This document shows, in pieces, positions 43,554-52,360 of a stretch of 64,000 bases of DNA; within the stretch, counting starts at the first letter, position 1, and each line of letters opens with the position of its first letter. A program made the position numbers and the translations under genes. The notes beneath the pieces were generated by a model. The model saw only the letters and a list, made by a program, of their open reading frames with translations. It ran no database searches and was not told the origin of the DNA. The stretch is from Taklimakanibacter deserti (GTDB lineage: Bacteria > Pseudomonadota > Alphaproteobacteria > Rhizobiales > Aestuariivirgaceae). The stretch spans positions 372,001 through 436,000 of the forward strand of contig QORU01000005.1 in the NCBI GenBank assembly GCA_003574785.1, read 5' to 3'.

Positions 43554-44504
43554 ATGGATTCACTGCGCGATGAGATCTCGCCCTACCGCCATTTCGAGCG
43601 CAATGCCTGGGCGAAACTGCGCGCCGACACGCCGATGACCCTCGACCAGGCGGATATCGACGAGTTGCGCGGCCTCAATGACCGTATCGATCTGGCCGAG
43701 GTAGTGGCGATCTATTTGCCGCTGTCGCGCCTCCTCAATCTTTATGTCGCGGCGACCCAGGAACTATTCCGCGCCACCGACCGGTTCCTGCATGCCGAAG
43801 GCACCAAGGTGCCCTACATCATCGGCATGGCGGGCAGCGTTGCCGTCGGCAAGAGCACCACGGCGCGCATCCTGCAGCGGCTTCTGGCGCGCTGGCCCAA
43901 CCATCCCAAGGTCGATCTCGTCACCACCGACGGCTTCCTGCTGCCCAATGAGATCCTCGAGCGCGAGGGCATCATGAACCGCAAAGGTTTTCCGGAGAGC
44001 TATGACTTGCCGCAGATGCTGCGCTTCCTCTCCGACGTCAAGGCGGGCAAGCGCAAGGTGACGGCGCCGGTCTATTCGCATCTGACCTACAACGTCATGC
44101 CGGACAAGCGCGTCACCGTCGACCGGCCCGACATCCTCATCGTCGAAGGCCTCAACGTGCTGCAGGCGGGACGGCCGCCGCGCGATGGCAAGATCATTCC
44201 CTTCGTGTCGGACTTTTTCGATTTTTCGATCTTTCTCGACGCGGCCGAGGATGTCCTGCGCGACTGGTATGTGACGCGCTTCTTCTCGCTACGCGACACC
44301 GCCTTCCGCGATCCCAAATCCTATTTCCATCGCTACGCCTCGCTCACCGACAAGGAAGCGAACGCCACCGCCAACCGCATCTGGGAGACGATCAATCTCG
44401 TGAATTTGCGCGAAAATGTGCTCCCCACCCGCCAGCGCGCCGACCTCATCCTGCGCAAGGGGGCCGATCACATCATCCACAGCGTGTGGCTACGAAAGCT
44501 CTGA
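43554..44504 (+). CDS. coaA: Pantothenate kinase (type I)
   Basis: A 316-residue kinase: [15 protein letters not shown] at the N-terminus, P-loop [24 protein letters not shown] and [10 protein letters not shown]. It commits pantothenate to CoA synthesis. Co-transcription with his genes is usual in rhizobia. Confidence 0.95.
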   Translation: MDSLRDEISPYRHFERNAWAKLRADTPMTLDQADIDELRGLNDRIDLAEVVAIYLPLSRLLNLYVAATQELFRATDRFLHAEGTKVPYIIGMAGSVAVGKSTTARILQRLLARWPNHPKVDLVTTDGFLLPNEILEREGIMNRKGFPESYDLPQMLRFLSDVKAGKRKVTAPVYSHLTYNVMPDKRVTVDRPDILIVEGLNVLQAGRPPRDGKIIPFVSDFFDFSIFLDAAEDVLRDWYVTRFFSLRDTAFRDPKSYFHRYASLTDKEANATANRIWETINLVNLRENVLPTRQRADLILRKGADHIIHSVWLRKL

Positions 44505-44540
44505 TTACCCTCGCCCCGCTTCGAGGGGCAAGGGTAAGTA

Positions 44541-47102
44541 TCAACTCCTGGGTTTCAGGTTTTCCGGATCGTAGAGCGGTTTGTAGCCGACGCCCGCCAC
44601 CTCGACGGGGTAGGTCTCGGCGAAATACTCGACATGGAGCTTCCGGCCTTCCTGGCAATAGGCCCAGGGCAGATAGGCGAGCGCGATGTTCTTGCCGATG
44701 GTCGGGCCGAAGGCGATGGAGGTCGTGTAGGAGCGCCGGCCGAGCTCGTCGACCAGCACTTCGCCCGTTTCCGGATCCATGACCGGCAGAGTGCCGACGG
44801 GATAGCGCATCACGCCGGTCTTGTCGGTGTTCTCCGTCATCACCAGCGTGCACAGCATGGCCGGCTGGTGGGCGCGCGCCTTGTATTCGAGATGCTTCGC
44901 CTTGCCGCGGAAATCGGCGTCCTTGACCTTGGGACGCGCGAGGTCGGCCTCGATGAGGTTGTACTGGGTGAGGAGGTCGGCATTCTGCAGGCGCAGGCTC
45001 TTTTCCATCCGGCGCGAATTCGCATAGGTCTCGACGCCGAAGGCCATCACGCCGGTCGCGCGCAGCGCGTCCCAGACGGCTAGGCCATCTTCATATTTCA
45101 TGTGCAGTTCCCAGCCCTGCTCGCCGACATAGGATATGCGGAAGGCGGTGACCGGCAAGCCGGCGATCTCGATCTGCTTGATCGCGGCGAAGGGGAAGTT
45201 TGCGGGATCGAGGCCGGAAGGATCGGCGACGGCCTTCTTCAGCGTCGCCCGCGCATTCGGACCCCAGATGCCGATGGTGACATAGTTTTCCGAGGTATCC
45301 GTAATGGTGACGTCGAGGCCGCGGTCCTCGGCAATGCGGCGCATATAGTGGAAGTCGCGCGGACCAGCATCGGCGCCGTTCACGAGGCGGCAGCGGTCTT
45401 CCATGCGGAAGACGGTGAAGTCGGCGCGCACCATGCCCTCGTCATCGAGGAAGTGGGTATAGATGCCCTTGCCGATATTCGCATCGCCGCCGATCTTGGC
45501 GGCGCACAGCCATTCGAGAAGCTCGACATGGTCCGGCCCTTCGATGTCCACCATGTGGAAGTGCGAGAGGTTCACGATGCCGCAATCCTCGCTCATCGCC
45601 AGATGCTCGGCGTTGGAGACGCGCCAGAAGTGCCGGCTGTCCCACTCGTTCGGGCGCTCCGGCACGCGGTTGCCGTATTTCTTGAGAAGGTGCTCGTTGG
45701 CGGCATAGCCATGCGCACGCTCCCAGCCGCCGAGCTCCATGAAATAGCCGCCAAGCTCCTTCTCGCGCTCATAGAAGGGCGAACGCTTGACATTGCGGCC
45801 CGTCGCATAGGGCTCGCGCGTATGCACCGCCGGATAGTAGATCTTCTGGGCGGCCTCGAAGGTGCGGCCCTCGATAAATTTCTCGTCAAGCTGGTGCGGA
45901 TAGAACCGGGCATAGTCGATCGACGCATGGTCGATCTCGGTGCGTCCGTCGGTCATCCAGTCGGCGATCAGCTTGCCGTAGCCCGGCGCGTCCTTCACCC
46001 AGATGGCGACGCAATACCAAAGCCCGCGCACCTTCTGGCTCTCGCCGCAGGACGGGCCGCCGGCCGCCGACACCTGCAGCAGGCCGTTGAAGGAATGGCT
46101 TTCATTGTAGCCGAGCTCGCCCAGGATCGGGGTGAGCTCCATGGCGCGCTCCAGCGGCTCGATGATCTGCTCCATGTCGAGATCGCGCTGCGAGGGCGAC
46201 AGGCGCGCCTCCTGCTTTTCGAGAATGTCGCGCGGATGGCAGAGGCGCGGATTGGTCTGTTCGTAATATCCCCATTCGATCTGGCCGCCTTCGGCGGTCT
46301 TGGGGTCGCCGGTGTCGCGCATATAGGCGGAGTTGCCCTGGTCGCGCAGCAGCGGATAGCCGATCTCCTTCCCCGTGCCTTCGAACTGGTTGAAGGGGCC
46401 GAAGAAGGACAGCGGATGGTCGACCGGCATCACCGGCAGGTCCTCGCCCGCCATGGCGGCGATGAGCCGGCCCCAGATTCCGGCGCAGACGACGACATGG
46501 TCGGCCATGATCGTGCCGCGATGGGTGACGACGCCCTTGATGCGGCCGTTCTCGATGATGAGCGAGGTCGCCGGTGTATTGCCGAAGACCTTGAGCTTGC
46601 CGGATTTTTCACCCGCATCGATCAGCTTTCCGGCAACCGTCTGCGAGCGCGGAATGACGAGGCCGGCATCGGGATCGAACATGCCGCCCATCACCTGATC
46701 TTCCTCGATCAGCGGGAACAGCTTCTTGATCTCGGCGGGCGAGACATAGTGCGCGCGGGTGCCGAACGCCTTGGCCGAGGAGAGCTTGCGCTTGATCTCC
46801 TCCATCCAGACATCGTGGCCGGTGCGCGCGACTTCGAGACCGCCGATACGGGCGTAGTGGCCCATCTTTTCATAGAAGTCGATGGAGTATTGCGTCGTCC
46901 AGACCGAAAGATAGTCGTGGCTCGTCGTGTAGCAGAAGTCGGAGGCATGCGCCGTCGAGCCGATATCGGTGGGGACGCCCGACTTGTCGATCCCTATGAT
47001 GTCGTCCCAGCCGCGCTCGATCAGGTGATGGGCGATGGAGGCTCCGACGATGCCGCCCAACCCTATGATGACAACCTTCGCCTTTTCGGGGAACGCCGAC
47101 AT
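44541..47102 (-). CDS. FAD-dependent oxidoreductase fused to GcvT (dimethylglycine/sarcosine dehydrogenase-like)
   Basis: An 853-residue two-part enzyme. The N-terminal DAO-type flavoprotein (about 1-430) has VVIIGLGGIVGASIAHHL and GSTAHASDF, whose His matches the residue covalently bound to FAD in dimethylglycine dehydrogenase. The C-terminal half (about 440-853) is a GcvT/folate-binding aminomethyltransferase domain with FRMEDRCRLVNG, ISYVGEQGWELHM and RMEKSLRL. Such enzymes oxidise N-methyl amines and pass the C1 unit to tetrahydrofolate. The exact substrate is open. No partner subunit or folate gene is adjacent. It is convergent with coaA. Confidence 0.88.
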   Translation of the reverse strand: MSAFPEKAKVVIIGLGGIVGASIAHHLIERGWDDIIGIDKSGVPTDIGSTAHASDFCYTTSHDYLSVWTTQYSIDFYEKMGHYARIGGLEVARTGHDVWMEEIKRKLSSAKAFGTRAHYVSPAEIKKLFPLIEEDQVMGGMFDPDAGLVIPRSQTVAGKLIDAGEKSGKLKVFGNTPATSLIIENGRIKGVVTHRGTIMADHVVVCAGIWGRLIAAMAGEDLPVMPVDHPLSFFGPFNQFEGTGKEIGYPLLRDQGNSAYMRDTGDPKTAEGGQIEWGYYEQTNPRLCHPRDILEKQEARLSPSQRDLDMEQIIEPLERAMELTPILGELGYNESHSFNGLLQVSAAGGPSCGESQKVRGLWYCVAIWVKDAPGYGKLIADWMTDGRTEIDHASIDYARFYPHQLDEKFIEGRTFEAAQKIYYPAVHTREPYATGRNVKRSPFYEREKELGGYFMELGGWERAHGYAANEHLLKKYGNRVPERPNEWDSRHFWRVSNAEHLAMSEDCGIVNLSHFHMVDIEGPDHVELLEWLCAAKIGGDANIGKGIYTHFLDDEGMVRADFTVFRMEDRCRLVNGADAGPRDFHYMRRIAEDRGLDVTITDTSENYVTIGIWGPNARATLKKAVADPSGLDPANFPFAAIKQIEIAGLPVTAFRISYVGEQGWELHMKYEDGLAVWDALRATGVMAFGVETYANSRRMEKSLRLQNADLLTQYNLIEADLARPKVKDADFRGKAKHLEYKARAHQPAMLCTLVMTENTDKTGVMRYPVGTLPVMDPETGEVLVDELGRRSYTTSIAFGPTIGKNIALAYLPWAYCQEGRKLHVEYFAETYPVEVAGVGYKPLYDPENLKPRS

Positions 47103-47204
47103 GAAGACTCCTCGATAGTCCTTCGATCCGATTGGGGCACATTAGTGAGGTGAATTCAACGGTCGTGAGATGGAACGACCAGAGGATGGCGGAATCCGAC
47201 ACCC

Positions 47205-48719
47205 TCACCCCGCAAGCAGTTGCGCGAAGATCGGCCCCGGGTCGTCGACCTCGACCAGCTTCTTAGCCGAAATCACCCAGTTCCGCGTCGCCACGGCGCG
47301 CACGAAGGCCCGGTCGTGGCTGACCAGAAGGCAGGCCGCGTTGTGCTCGATCAACTCGCTTTCCAGCATGTCCTGCCCCTCGATATCGAGGTGGTTTGTC
47401 GGCTCATCCAGCAGATAGAAATTGGGTTCCGACAGTCGCAGGAGCAGCATCGCCAGCCGCGCCCGCTGGCCACCCGAAAGCCGCGCAAGGGGTGCAGTCT
47501 GCGCGTCGATGCTTATCCCCGTTCCGGCGAGTTGCGCCCTTGCCTGATGGTCGGTCAGGTCGCCGGATCGCTTCACCGCATCCCAGGGCGTCGGGAAAGC
47601 GTCGAGCTGGGACAGCGCCTGATCGGAATTGCCGAGCTTGAGGCTGGCCGAGCCACGGATATGTTGATCCCCCTCGGCAAGAGCTACCCGCAGTCTTTCG
47701 ACTAGTCGGGTCTTGCCCGTCCCGTTGGCACCGAGCACAGCGATCCGATCTCCCTTCTCGATCCACAGCTTCCCGGTGCGGAACAGGAGCCGCCCGTCCG
47801 GCGTCGTGACCGCCGCATCGTTTATCGTCACCAACGCCTTGGCATGGGTGCCGCTGTTGGTCAGGCGGATCGCCCCGGCGGAGCGTTCCTGATGCGCCGG
47901 CCGCGCCCGCTCTTCCAGCCGGTCGGCCCGCTCCGAAAGCTGCTTGGTCTTGACCACCAGCAGGTCGGAGCCGGAATTGATACCTATGTTCTTGAGCTTT
48001 GCCGCTTGCTGCCGCAGCGCTTTGACCTTGCGCATGTCGTTCTCATACTGGCGATCGCGCGACGCATCGCGCTCTTCCAACGCCTGGAGCGCGCGGGAAT
48101 AGGGCAGGGAGAAGTCTTCGCTGTCCTCAGGGCGCAGGAACAGGGTGCGGTTGGTTACGTCATCGAGAAAGGCGCGATCATGGCTCGCCGCGATCACCGC
48201 GCAGTCGCGCGGCAAGGCGATAAGAAACCGCTGCAACACGCCGATGCGGCCAATGTCGAGATGGTTCGTCGGCTCGTCCAGAAGAAGCAGATCAGGTTCG
48301 ACCACGGCCGCCCGCGCGAGAAGCATGGTCCGCTGCCAGCCGCCGGACAGGCTGTGAACTGTGCTGCCTCTTATGGCCTCGTCCACGGCGAGATCATCGA
48401 GCAGGACATCGATCCGCCAGCTCTCCGTTTCGGCGACCTCGGGGGCGAGCGCGTCGCGCACGGCGTCATGAAGGCTCAAGGGTGAGAGACGTTCGGGCAC
48501 GTCCTGCGATGCGAAGGCGACGACCAGGCCGCGCATGCGTGTCACGGTTCCTGTCGTAGCGTCTTCCTCGCCCGCCACGATGCGAAGGAGCGAGGATTTG
48601 CCTCGCCCATTTGCCGCAACGAGGCCCAGGCGGTCACCTTTGGCGACCGAGAAGTTGAGTCCTCTGAAAAGTGACTCGCTACGGATCAGGGAAAGGTCTT
48701 TGGCGGAGATAAGGGACAT
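47205..48719 (-). CDS. ABC-F family ATPase (ribosome-associated type)
   Basis: A 504-residue protein with two ABC domains and no membrane segment. Walker A: ANGRGKSS and GANGTGKTR; signatures LSGGWQRT and LSGGQRAR; Walker B LLLLDEPTNHLD and FYLLDEPTNHLD. A charged linker (about 210-270, rich in RQ/KK/ERAD) joins them. ABC-F proteins act on ribosomes: some rescue stalls, others protect from ribosome-binding antibiotics. Upstream lie a short leader ORF and alternative hairpins, an arrangement typical of antibiotic-inducible resistance ABC-F genes. No strong SD before its ATG. Confidence 0.9.
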   Translation of the reverse strand: MSLISAKDLSLIRSESLFRGLNFSVAKGDRLGLVAANGRGKSSLLRIVAGEEDATTGTVTRMRGLVVAFASQDVPERLSPLSLHDAVRDALAPEVAETESWRIDVLLDDLAVDEAIRGSTVHSLSGGWQRTMLLARAAVVEPDLLLLDEPTNHLDIGRIGVLQRFLIALPRDCAVIAASHDRAFLDDVTNRTLFLRPEDSEDFSLPYSRALQALEERDASRDRQYENDMRKVKALRQQAAKLKNIGINSGSDLLVVKTKQLSERADRLEERARPAHQERSAGAIRLTNSGTHAKALVTINDAAVTTPDGRLLFRTGKLWIEKGDRIAVLGANGTGKTRLVERLRVALAEGDQHIRGSASLKLGNSDQALSQLDAFPTPWDAVKRSGDLTDHQARAQLAGTGISIDAQTAPLARLSGGQRARLAMLLLRLSEPNFYLLDEPTNHLDIEGQDMLESELIEHNAACLLVSHDRAFVRAVATRNWVISAKKLVEVDDPGPIFAQLLAG

Positions 48720-48725
48720 TGCAGG

Positions 48726-48803
48726 CTCATCAAGTCAGGGCGGCACAGCCAACTGTGCCCAAAGAGGCTGACGATGAGACGGCGATGCGTTCCTCAGTCA
48801 GCC
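48726..48803 (-). promoter_or_regulatory. Predicted translational attenuator of the ABC-F gene
   Basis: On the - strand, segment 1 GGGGCTGAC (ending at 48797, over the leader stop), segment 2 CTCATCGTCAGCC (48778-48766) and segment 4 CTGACTTGATGAG (48738-48726) compete. 1:2 gives nine pairs plus TGAG/CTCA; 2:4 gives eleven pairs with a TT bulge, capped by the hairpin GGCACAG/CTGTGCC (48759-48742). Segment 4 holds the region just before the ABC-F start, so 2:4 should block initiation and 1:2 should allow it. No T run, so translational control is favoured. Confidence 0.6.
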
Positions 48804-48869
48804 CCACGAAATCGAGCGCGGGGCGAACACAGGTCCACGAGTTCTGTGCTGGAAGTGCTGATGCAGCAT
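48798..48869 (-). CDS. Leader peptide upstream of ABC-F
   Basis: A 23-residue ORF (MLHQHFQHRTRGPVFAPRSI, then SWG). Its Shine-Dalgarno AGGAGGGG (48883-48876) is six bases before the ATG, stronger than any other nearby. The stop codon lies inside segment 1 of the predicted attenuator. It is too short to be an enzyme; the expected role is a sensor whose slowed translation opens the ABC-F start. His/Gln/Arg are frequent near the N-terminus. Confidence 0.6.
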   Translation of the reverse strand: MLHQHFQHRTRGPVFAPRSISWG

Positions 48870-48950
48870 CGACTTCCCCTCCTGTTTGAACGCAAAGTCA
48901 CATAGACCATTTTGCACCGGCTTGACAACACCGCGCCCGAAAGCGGGCGA

Positions 48951-49487
48951 TCAACCCGAAAACCCGCCCGCCGCCAGGAACGCGAGCTCCTCCGGCGTCG
49001 ACTTCCGCCCCAATATGGCGTTGCGATGCGGGAAGCGCCCGAAGCGGGCGATGATGTCGAGATGGAGCTTGGCCCAATGGGTCATGTCGTCCGGATCGCG
49101 CACCGAGAACAGCGCGACGCAGCGCATTTGCGCATCGAGATCCTCGGCATGCTCGAAGGGCATGATGATCCAGCGGGCGAGCGTCGCCGGCATGGCGAGA
49201 TGGTCGCCGCGCGCCACCGCCTGTCTGGCGAGCGCCAGCGCTTTCTTGTCGGCGGCGAAAGCCAGCGGTGAGCCGCGATGGATGTTGCGCGAGAACTGGT
49301 CGAGCATCAGAATCAGCGCCAGCATTCCTTTGGGCGTTTCCGTCCAATGATCGAAGGCGCCGTCGCGGGCTTTGGCCAGCGCATCCTTGAAGCGCACCGA
49401 CAGCTGGCCGTCGAAAGCCGCGTTTTTGGTGAACCAGCGCTCTTCGCCGGCCTTGAGCCAGAAATCGACCACGTCGTTGGGCGTCAT
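48951..49487 (-). CDS. DUF924 family protein
   Basis: A 178-residue helical protein: VVDFWLKAGEERWF, then LALILMLDQFSRNIHRG with the conserved DQF-RN core, and HAEDLDAQ. DUF924 has a TPR-like fold with unknown function. It is the last gene of MOSC-mobA-mobB-DUF924 (four-base overlap with mobB). A CGCCCG-AAAG-CGGGCG hairpin (48932-48947) follows its stop and may end the transcript. Confidence 0.87.
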   Translation of the reverse strand: MTPNDVVDFWLKAGEERWFTKNAAFDGQLSVRFKDALAKARDGAFDHWTETPKGMLALILMLDQFSRNIHRGSPLAFAADKKALALARQAVARGDHLAMPATLARWIIMPFEHAEDLDAQMRCVALFSVRDPDDMTHWAKLHLDIIARFGRFPHRNAILGRKSTPEELAFLAAGGFSG

Positions 49488-49993
49488 TTCGGGTCGAGCT
49501 CCATGCGAGTGATGATGAACTGGGCGAGTGCTTCGACATGGTCGCGGTCGAAAACCGGCACCGGCGCATCCGGCACCGGCCCCGTGGCGGCGATCGCCAC
49601 GACGCTCCGATCCTCGCCCGCGAGCTGCGGATGATCGAGCGCCAGGTTGCGCACCTCGATCTTGGCGTGATCGCCATGCTTGTAGCCTTCGACGATGATG
49701 AGGTCGCAGGGCGAGAGCTTGGCGAGGATCGCCGCGAAGGACGGCTCCTCTTCATCGCGCGATTCATGGATGATCGCCCAGCGTTGGCGCGAGACCACCG
49801 CGACCTCGCTGGCGCCGGCGGCACGGTGGCGGAAGCTGTCGCGACCCTCATGATCGATGTCGAAGGAATGATGCGCATGCTTGACGGTGGCGATGCGATA
49901 GCCGCGTCTCGTCAATTCGCGCACCAGCCTCTCGACCAGCGTGGTCTTGCCGGCATTCTTGAAACCGGCGACGCCGATGATCTTCGCCGTCAT
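49484..49993 (-). CDS. mobB: Molybdopterin-guanine dinucleotide biosynthesis adaptor MobB
   Basis: A 169-residue P-loop GTPase: GVAGFKNAGKTTLVERLV, VKHAHHSFDIDHEGRDSFRHR and DLIIVEGYKHG. It aids MobA in attaching GMP to molybdopterin. Overlaps mobA by four bases. Confidence 0.93.
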   Translation of the reverse strand: MTAKIIGVAGFKNAGKTTLVERLVRELTRRGYRIATVKHAHHSFDIDHEGRDSFRHRAAGASEVAVVSRQRWAIIHESRDEEEPSFAAILAKLSPCDLIIVEGYKHGDHAKIEVRNLALDHPQLAGEDRSVVAIAATGPVPDAPVPVFDRDHVEALAQFIITRMELDPK

Positions 49994-50598
49994 GGCCGAT
50001 ACTCCGCGCGCAGTCTGAGCGCCATGTCCATGTCTTCGGGCGTATTGATGTTGAAGAACGGATCATAGGGCAGAGAGGTCCATTCCGCGATGCCCGCGCC
50101 CTGCGACATGGCCCAGTCGTTCATGGAGCGCCGGCTGCCCTGCATGAAGTCCAGCAAGACCGGGACCAGCGTCACCTTCCACAGGCCGAATACCGGATGC
50201 AACCTTCCATCCGAACTCGCCACCGCCATGTCCAGGCCTTGCGCCGCCGCCACGAGCTTCGGCACCAGATCGCGCGGGAAGAATGGCGTATCGACGGCGG
50301 CGGTGGCGACGAAAGCGAAATCATGGCGCCCGGCCCAGTCGAGCGCCGCGAGGAGGCCGGCAAGCGGGCCCAGATGATCGCCCGGCGCATCCGTCACCAC
50401 CGGCAGTCCTTGTGTGTCGATCGGCTGCGTGCCGTCATGCCGGTTGACGATGAGCTGGGCGACCTGCGGCGCAAGCCGGGCGATTGCGTGGGTGATCAGC
50501 GGCGTCTCCCCGAGAAGAAGCCGGGCCTTGTCCTCGCCCATGCGCCGCGACTGGCCGCCCGCCAGGATGCAGCCGGCAATGGACGTAGGCACGCTCAC
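49990..50598 (-). CDS. mobA: Molybdenum cofactor guanylyltransferase MobA
   Basis: A 202-residue nucleotidyltransferase: ILAGGQSRRMGEDKA at the N-terminus and PFFNINTPEDM near the end. It converts Mo-molybdopterin to MGD, as used by DMSO-reductase-family enzymes. Coupled to the MOSC gene upstream and mobB downstream. Confidence 0.94.
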   Translation of the reverse strand: MSVPTSIAGCILAGGQSRRMGEDKARLLLGETPLITHAIARLAPQVAQLIVNRHDGTQPIDTQGLPVVTDAPGDHLGPLAGLLAALDWAGRHDFAFVATAAVDTPFFPRDLVPKLVAAAQGLDMAVASSDGRLHPVFGLWKVTLVPVLLDFMQGSRRSMNDWAMSQGAGIAEWTSLPYDPFFNINTPEDMDMALRLRAEYRP

Positions 50599-51182
50599 GC
50601 AGCGCCCGCTTCATAGAGGCGCTGCGGCGGGATCCACAAAGTGATCTCGTCCGCAAGGCCGATATCGCCCTCGCGCTCGACCCAGGCGGTGATGCCACGC
50701 TTGTGCTTCGCCGCTTTGACGAAGCCCATTTTCTGCCCAGGATTGTGCCTCTCGATGATCTCGGCCGGATAGCGGCAGGGCTCGTTCTCCATGTCGACGA
50801 CGATGGTGGCGCCGGAGGGGAACTGCAGGCGCGATGAGGGCGGCAGCAGCGTCAGGTCGGGAATGCCGGAGGTCACGACATTGGCGCCGACCCATTCCGG
50901 CTTGACCTCGGGTATCTCCATGATGCCGGCAATGTCAGCGAGTTCCTCGACCGACAGCAAGGTGAGCTGGCGGACATTGCGGATCGGCGTGTCGCGCGGA
51001 TATTGCCGGATGGTGCGCACATCGGCCTTGCGCGTGAGCCCGCTATGGCAGTCGCCTTCGATGCCGTCGAAGCGCAGTTTCAGGCTCTCGACACGGGCTT
51101 TCTCGAGGCCCGTCGCCCGCTCGGGGTTCCTGAGCAGCGCCTCGACACGTCCGGTGAAAGCGAGCTTGGTCATCAAAGGCAT
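50595..51182 (-). CDS. MOSC-domain protein
   Basis: A 195-residue protein with the MOSC fold: GDCHSG early, LTLLSVEELADIA, WVGANVVTSGI, and the ENEPCRYP Cys that in MOSC proteins can carry sulfur. MOSC domains move sulfur to, or bind, molybdenum cofactor. The ATG chosen is preceded by GGAGA at five bases; longer starts exist. It leads the Moco operon and diverges from the tusA-like gene over 61 bp. Confidence 0.87.
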   Translation of the reverse strand: MPLMTKLAFTGRVEALLRNPERATGLEKARVESLKLRFDGIEGDCHSGLTRKADVRTIRQYPRDTPIRNVRQLTLLSVEELADIAGIMEIPEVKPEWVGANVVTSGIPDLTLLPPSSRLQFPSGATIVVDMENEPCRYPAEIIERHNPGQKMGFVKAAKHKRGITAWVEREGDIGLADEITLWIPPQRLYEAGAA

Positions 51183-51243
51183 GATCGTCTCCATTCGGGC
51201 GACCCGCATAGCAGGTCGCCGGCGGGGCGGCTATAGTGCAGGG

Positions 51244-51468
51244 ATGACCGAACACGAACTCGATGCCCAAGGCCTTTTATGCCCGCTTCCGGTGCTGAAA
51301 GCGCGCAAGCGCCTGGCCGGGCTAAAATCCGGCGAGACCTTGAAGCTCATTGCCACCGACCCCGCTTCCGTCATAGACGTTCCCCACTTCTGCAACGAAC
51401 AGGGCCATGAGCTCCTCTCGCATGAGAAGGCGGAGGGCCGGCATATTTTCAGGATCAGGCGCAAATGA
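51244..51468 (+). CDS. TusA-family sulfur carrier
   Basis: A 74-residue protein: ELDAQGLLCPLPVLKARKRL with the active Cys in CPLP, and IDVPHFCNEQGHEL. TusA-like carriers relay persulfide sulfur for tRNA thiolation or molybdopterin. Location opposite the MOSC-mob operon suggests a molybdenum-cofactor link here. ATGA overlap with the next gene. Confidence 0.9.
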   Translation: MTEHELDAQGLLCPLPVLKARKRLAGLKSGETLKLIATDPASVIDVPHFCNEQGHELLSHEKAEGRHIFRIRRK

Positions 51469-52343
51469 GTTTCGATTTCGGCAGCTTCAACAATTGGGGA
51501 TCGCTCAAAAAAGTGGCGGTGCGCCCACCGTCGGTCGCCTTCAAGAGCGACGCGAGGCTCGATGCCGAATGGAAGCCGCTCAACTATCATTCGCGGCCCG
51601 ACCTCGCCGAGGCGAACCGCGAATTCGCCCGTGTCGAGTCGATTCTGAAAGCGGCCGGCGCTGATGTCATCGCTCTGCCCGACGGCGACGGCCTGACGCT
51701 CGATTCGCTCTACACGCATGATGCGCTGATCGTGACACCGCGCGGCCTGGTGCGACCGCATATGGGCAAGCCGCAGCGGCGGCGCGAGGCACAGGTGAAC
51801 GGCGCCCATCTCGAGACTTTGGGCTTTCCGATCGCCGGCGAGATCCAAGGTCCGGGCTCGGTCGAGGGCGGCGATCTCGTCTGGATCGACCGCCACACAC
51901 TGTTGGCCGGCATCGGCTATCGCACCAATCGCGACGGCATCGCGCAATTGCGCAAGCTCGCCGGCTCCGATGTCGAGATCCTCGAATTCGACCTGCCGCA
52001 CTACAAGGGCAAAAGCGACGTCTTCCATCTGATGTCGGTCCTGAGCCCGCTCGATAAGGATTTGGCGGTGGTCTATCTGCCGCTGATGCCGGTGCGGCTC
52101 GTGGAGTTCCTCGAAGCCCGCGGCATCGGCTTCGTCGAGGTGCCCAACGAGGAATTCGACAGCATGGGCTGCAATGTCCTGGCGATCGGTCCGCGCCATG
52201 CGATGATGGTGGCGGGCAACCCCGAGACCGAGCGGCGCATGAAGGCCGCGGGCGTCAGGGTCGAGGTCATCAAGGCGGACGAGATCTGTCGCAAGGGCGA
52301 AGGCGGCCCGACCTGCATGACCAGGCCGCTGGTGCGGGGTTAG
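51465..52343 (+). CDS. Amidinotransferase/dimethylargininase-fold hydrolase
   Basis: A 292-residue protein of the arginine deiminase-related superfamily. Visible are THDALIVTPRGLV (acidic pocket), SVEGGDLVW, the catalytic His in DVFHLMSVLS and the nucleophile Cys in GPTCMTRPL. Members hydrolyse methylarginines or related guanidino compounds (DDAH-like), or act on citrulline or ornithine. The substrate is not decided by sequence. Four-base overlap with the tusA-like gene. Confidence 0.88.
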   Translation: MSFDFGSFNNWGSLKKVAVRPPSVAFKSDARLDAEWKPLNYHSRPDLAEANREFARVESILKAAGADVIALPDGDGLTLDSLYTHDALIVTPRGLVRPHMGKPQRRREAQVNGAHLETLGFPIAGEIQGPGSVEGGDLVWIDRHTLLAGIGYRTNRDGIAQLRKLAGSDVEILEFDLPHYKGKSDVFHLMSVLSPLDKDLAVVYLPLMPVRLVEFLEARGIGFVEVPNEEFDSMGCNVLAIGPRHAMMVAGNPETERRMKAAGVRVEVIKADEICRKGEGGPTCMTRPLVRG

Positions 52344-52360
52344 GATCAGCCGGCCGGGGG

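Noticed and set aside
45102..47153. 683-codon frame opposite the DMGDH-like gene
   Set aside because: No motif or domain; caused by codon bias of the real gene.
47205..48719. ABC-F protein as part of a drug exporter
   Set aside because: Two ABC domains with no membrane segments and no permease nearby; this is the ribosome-acting class.
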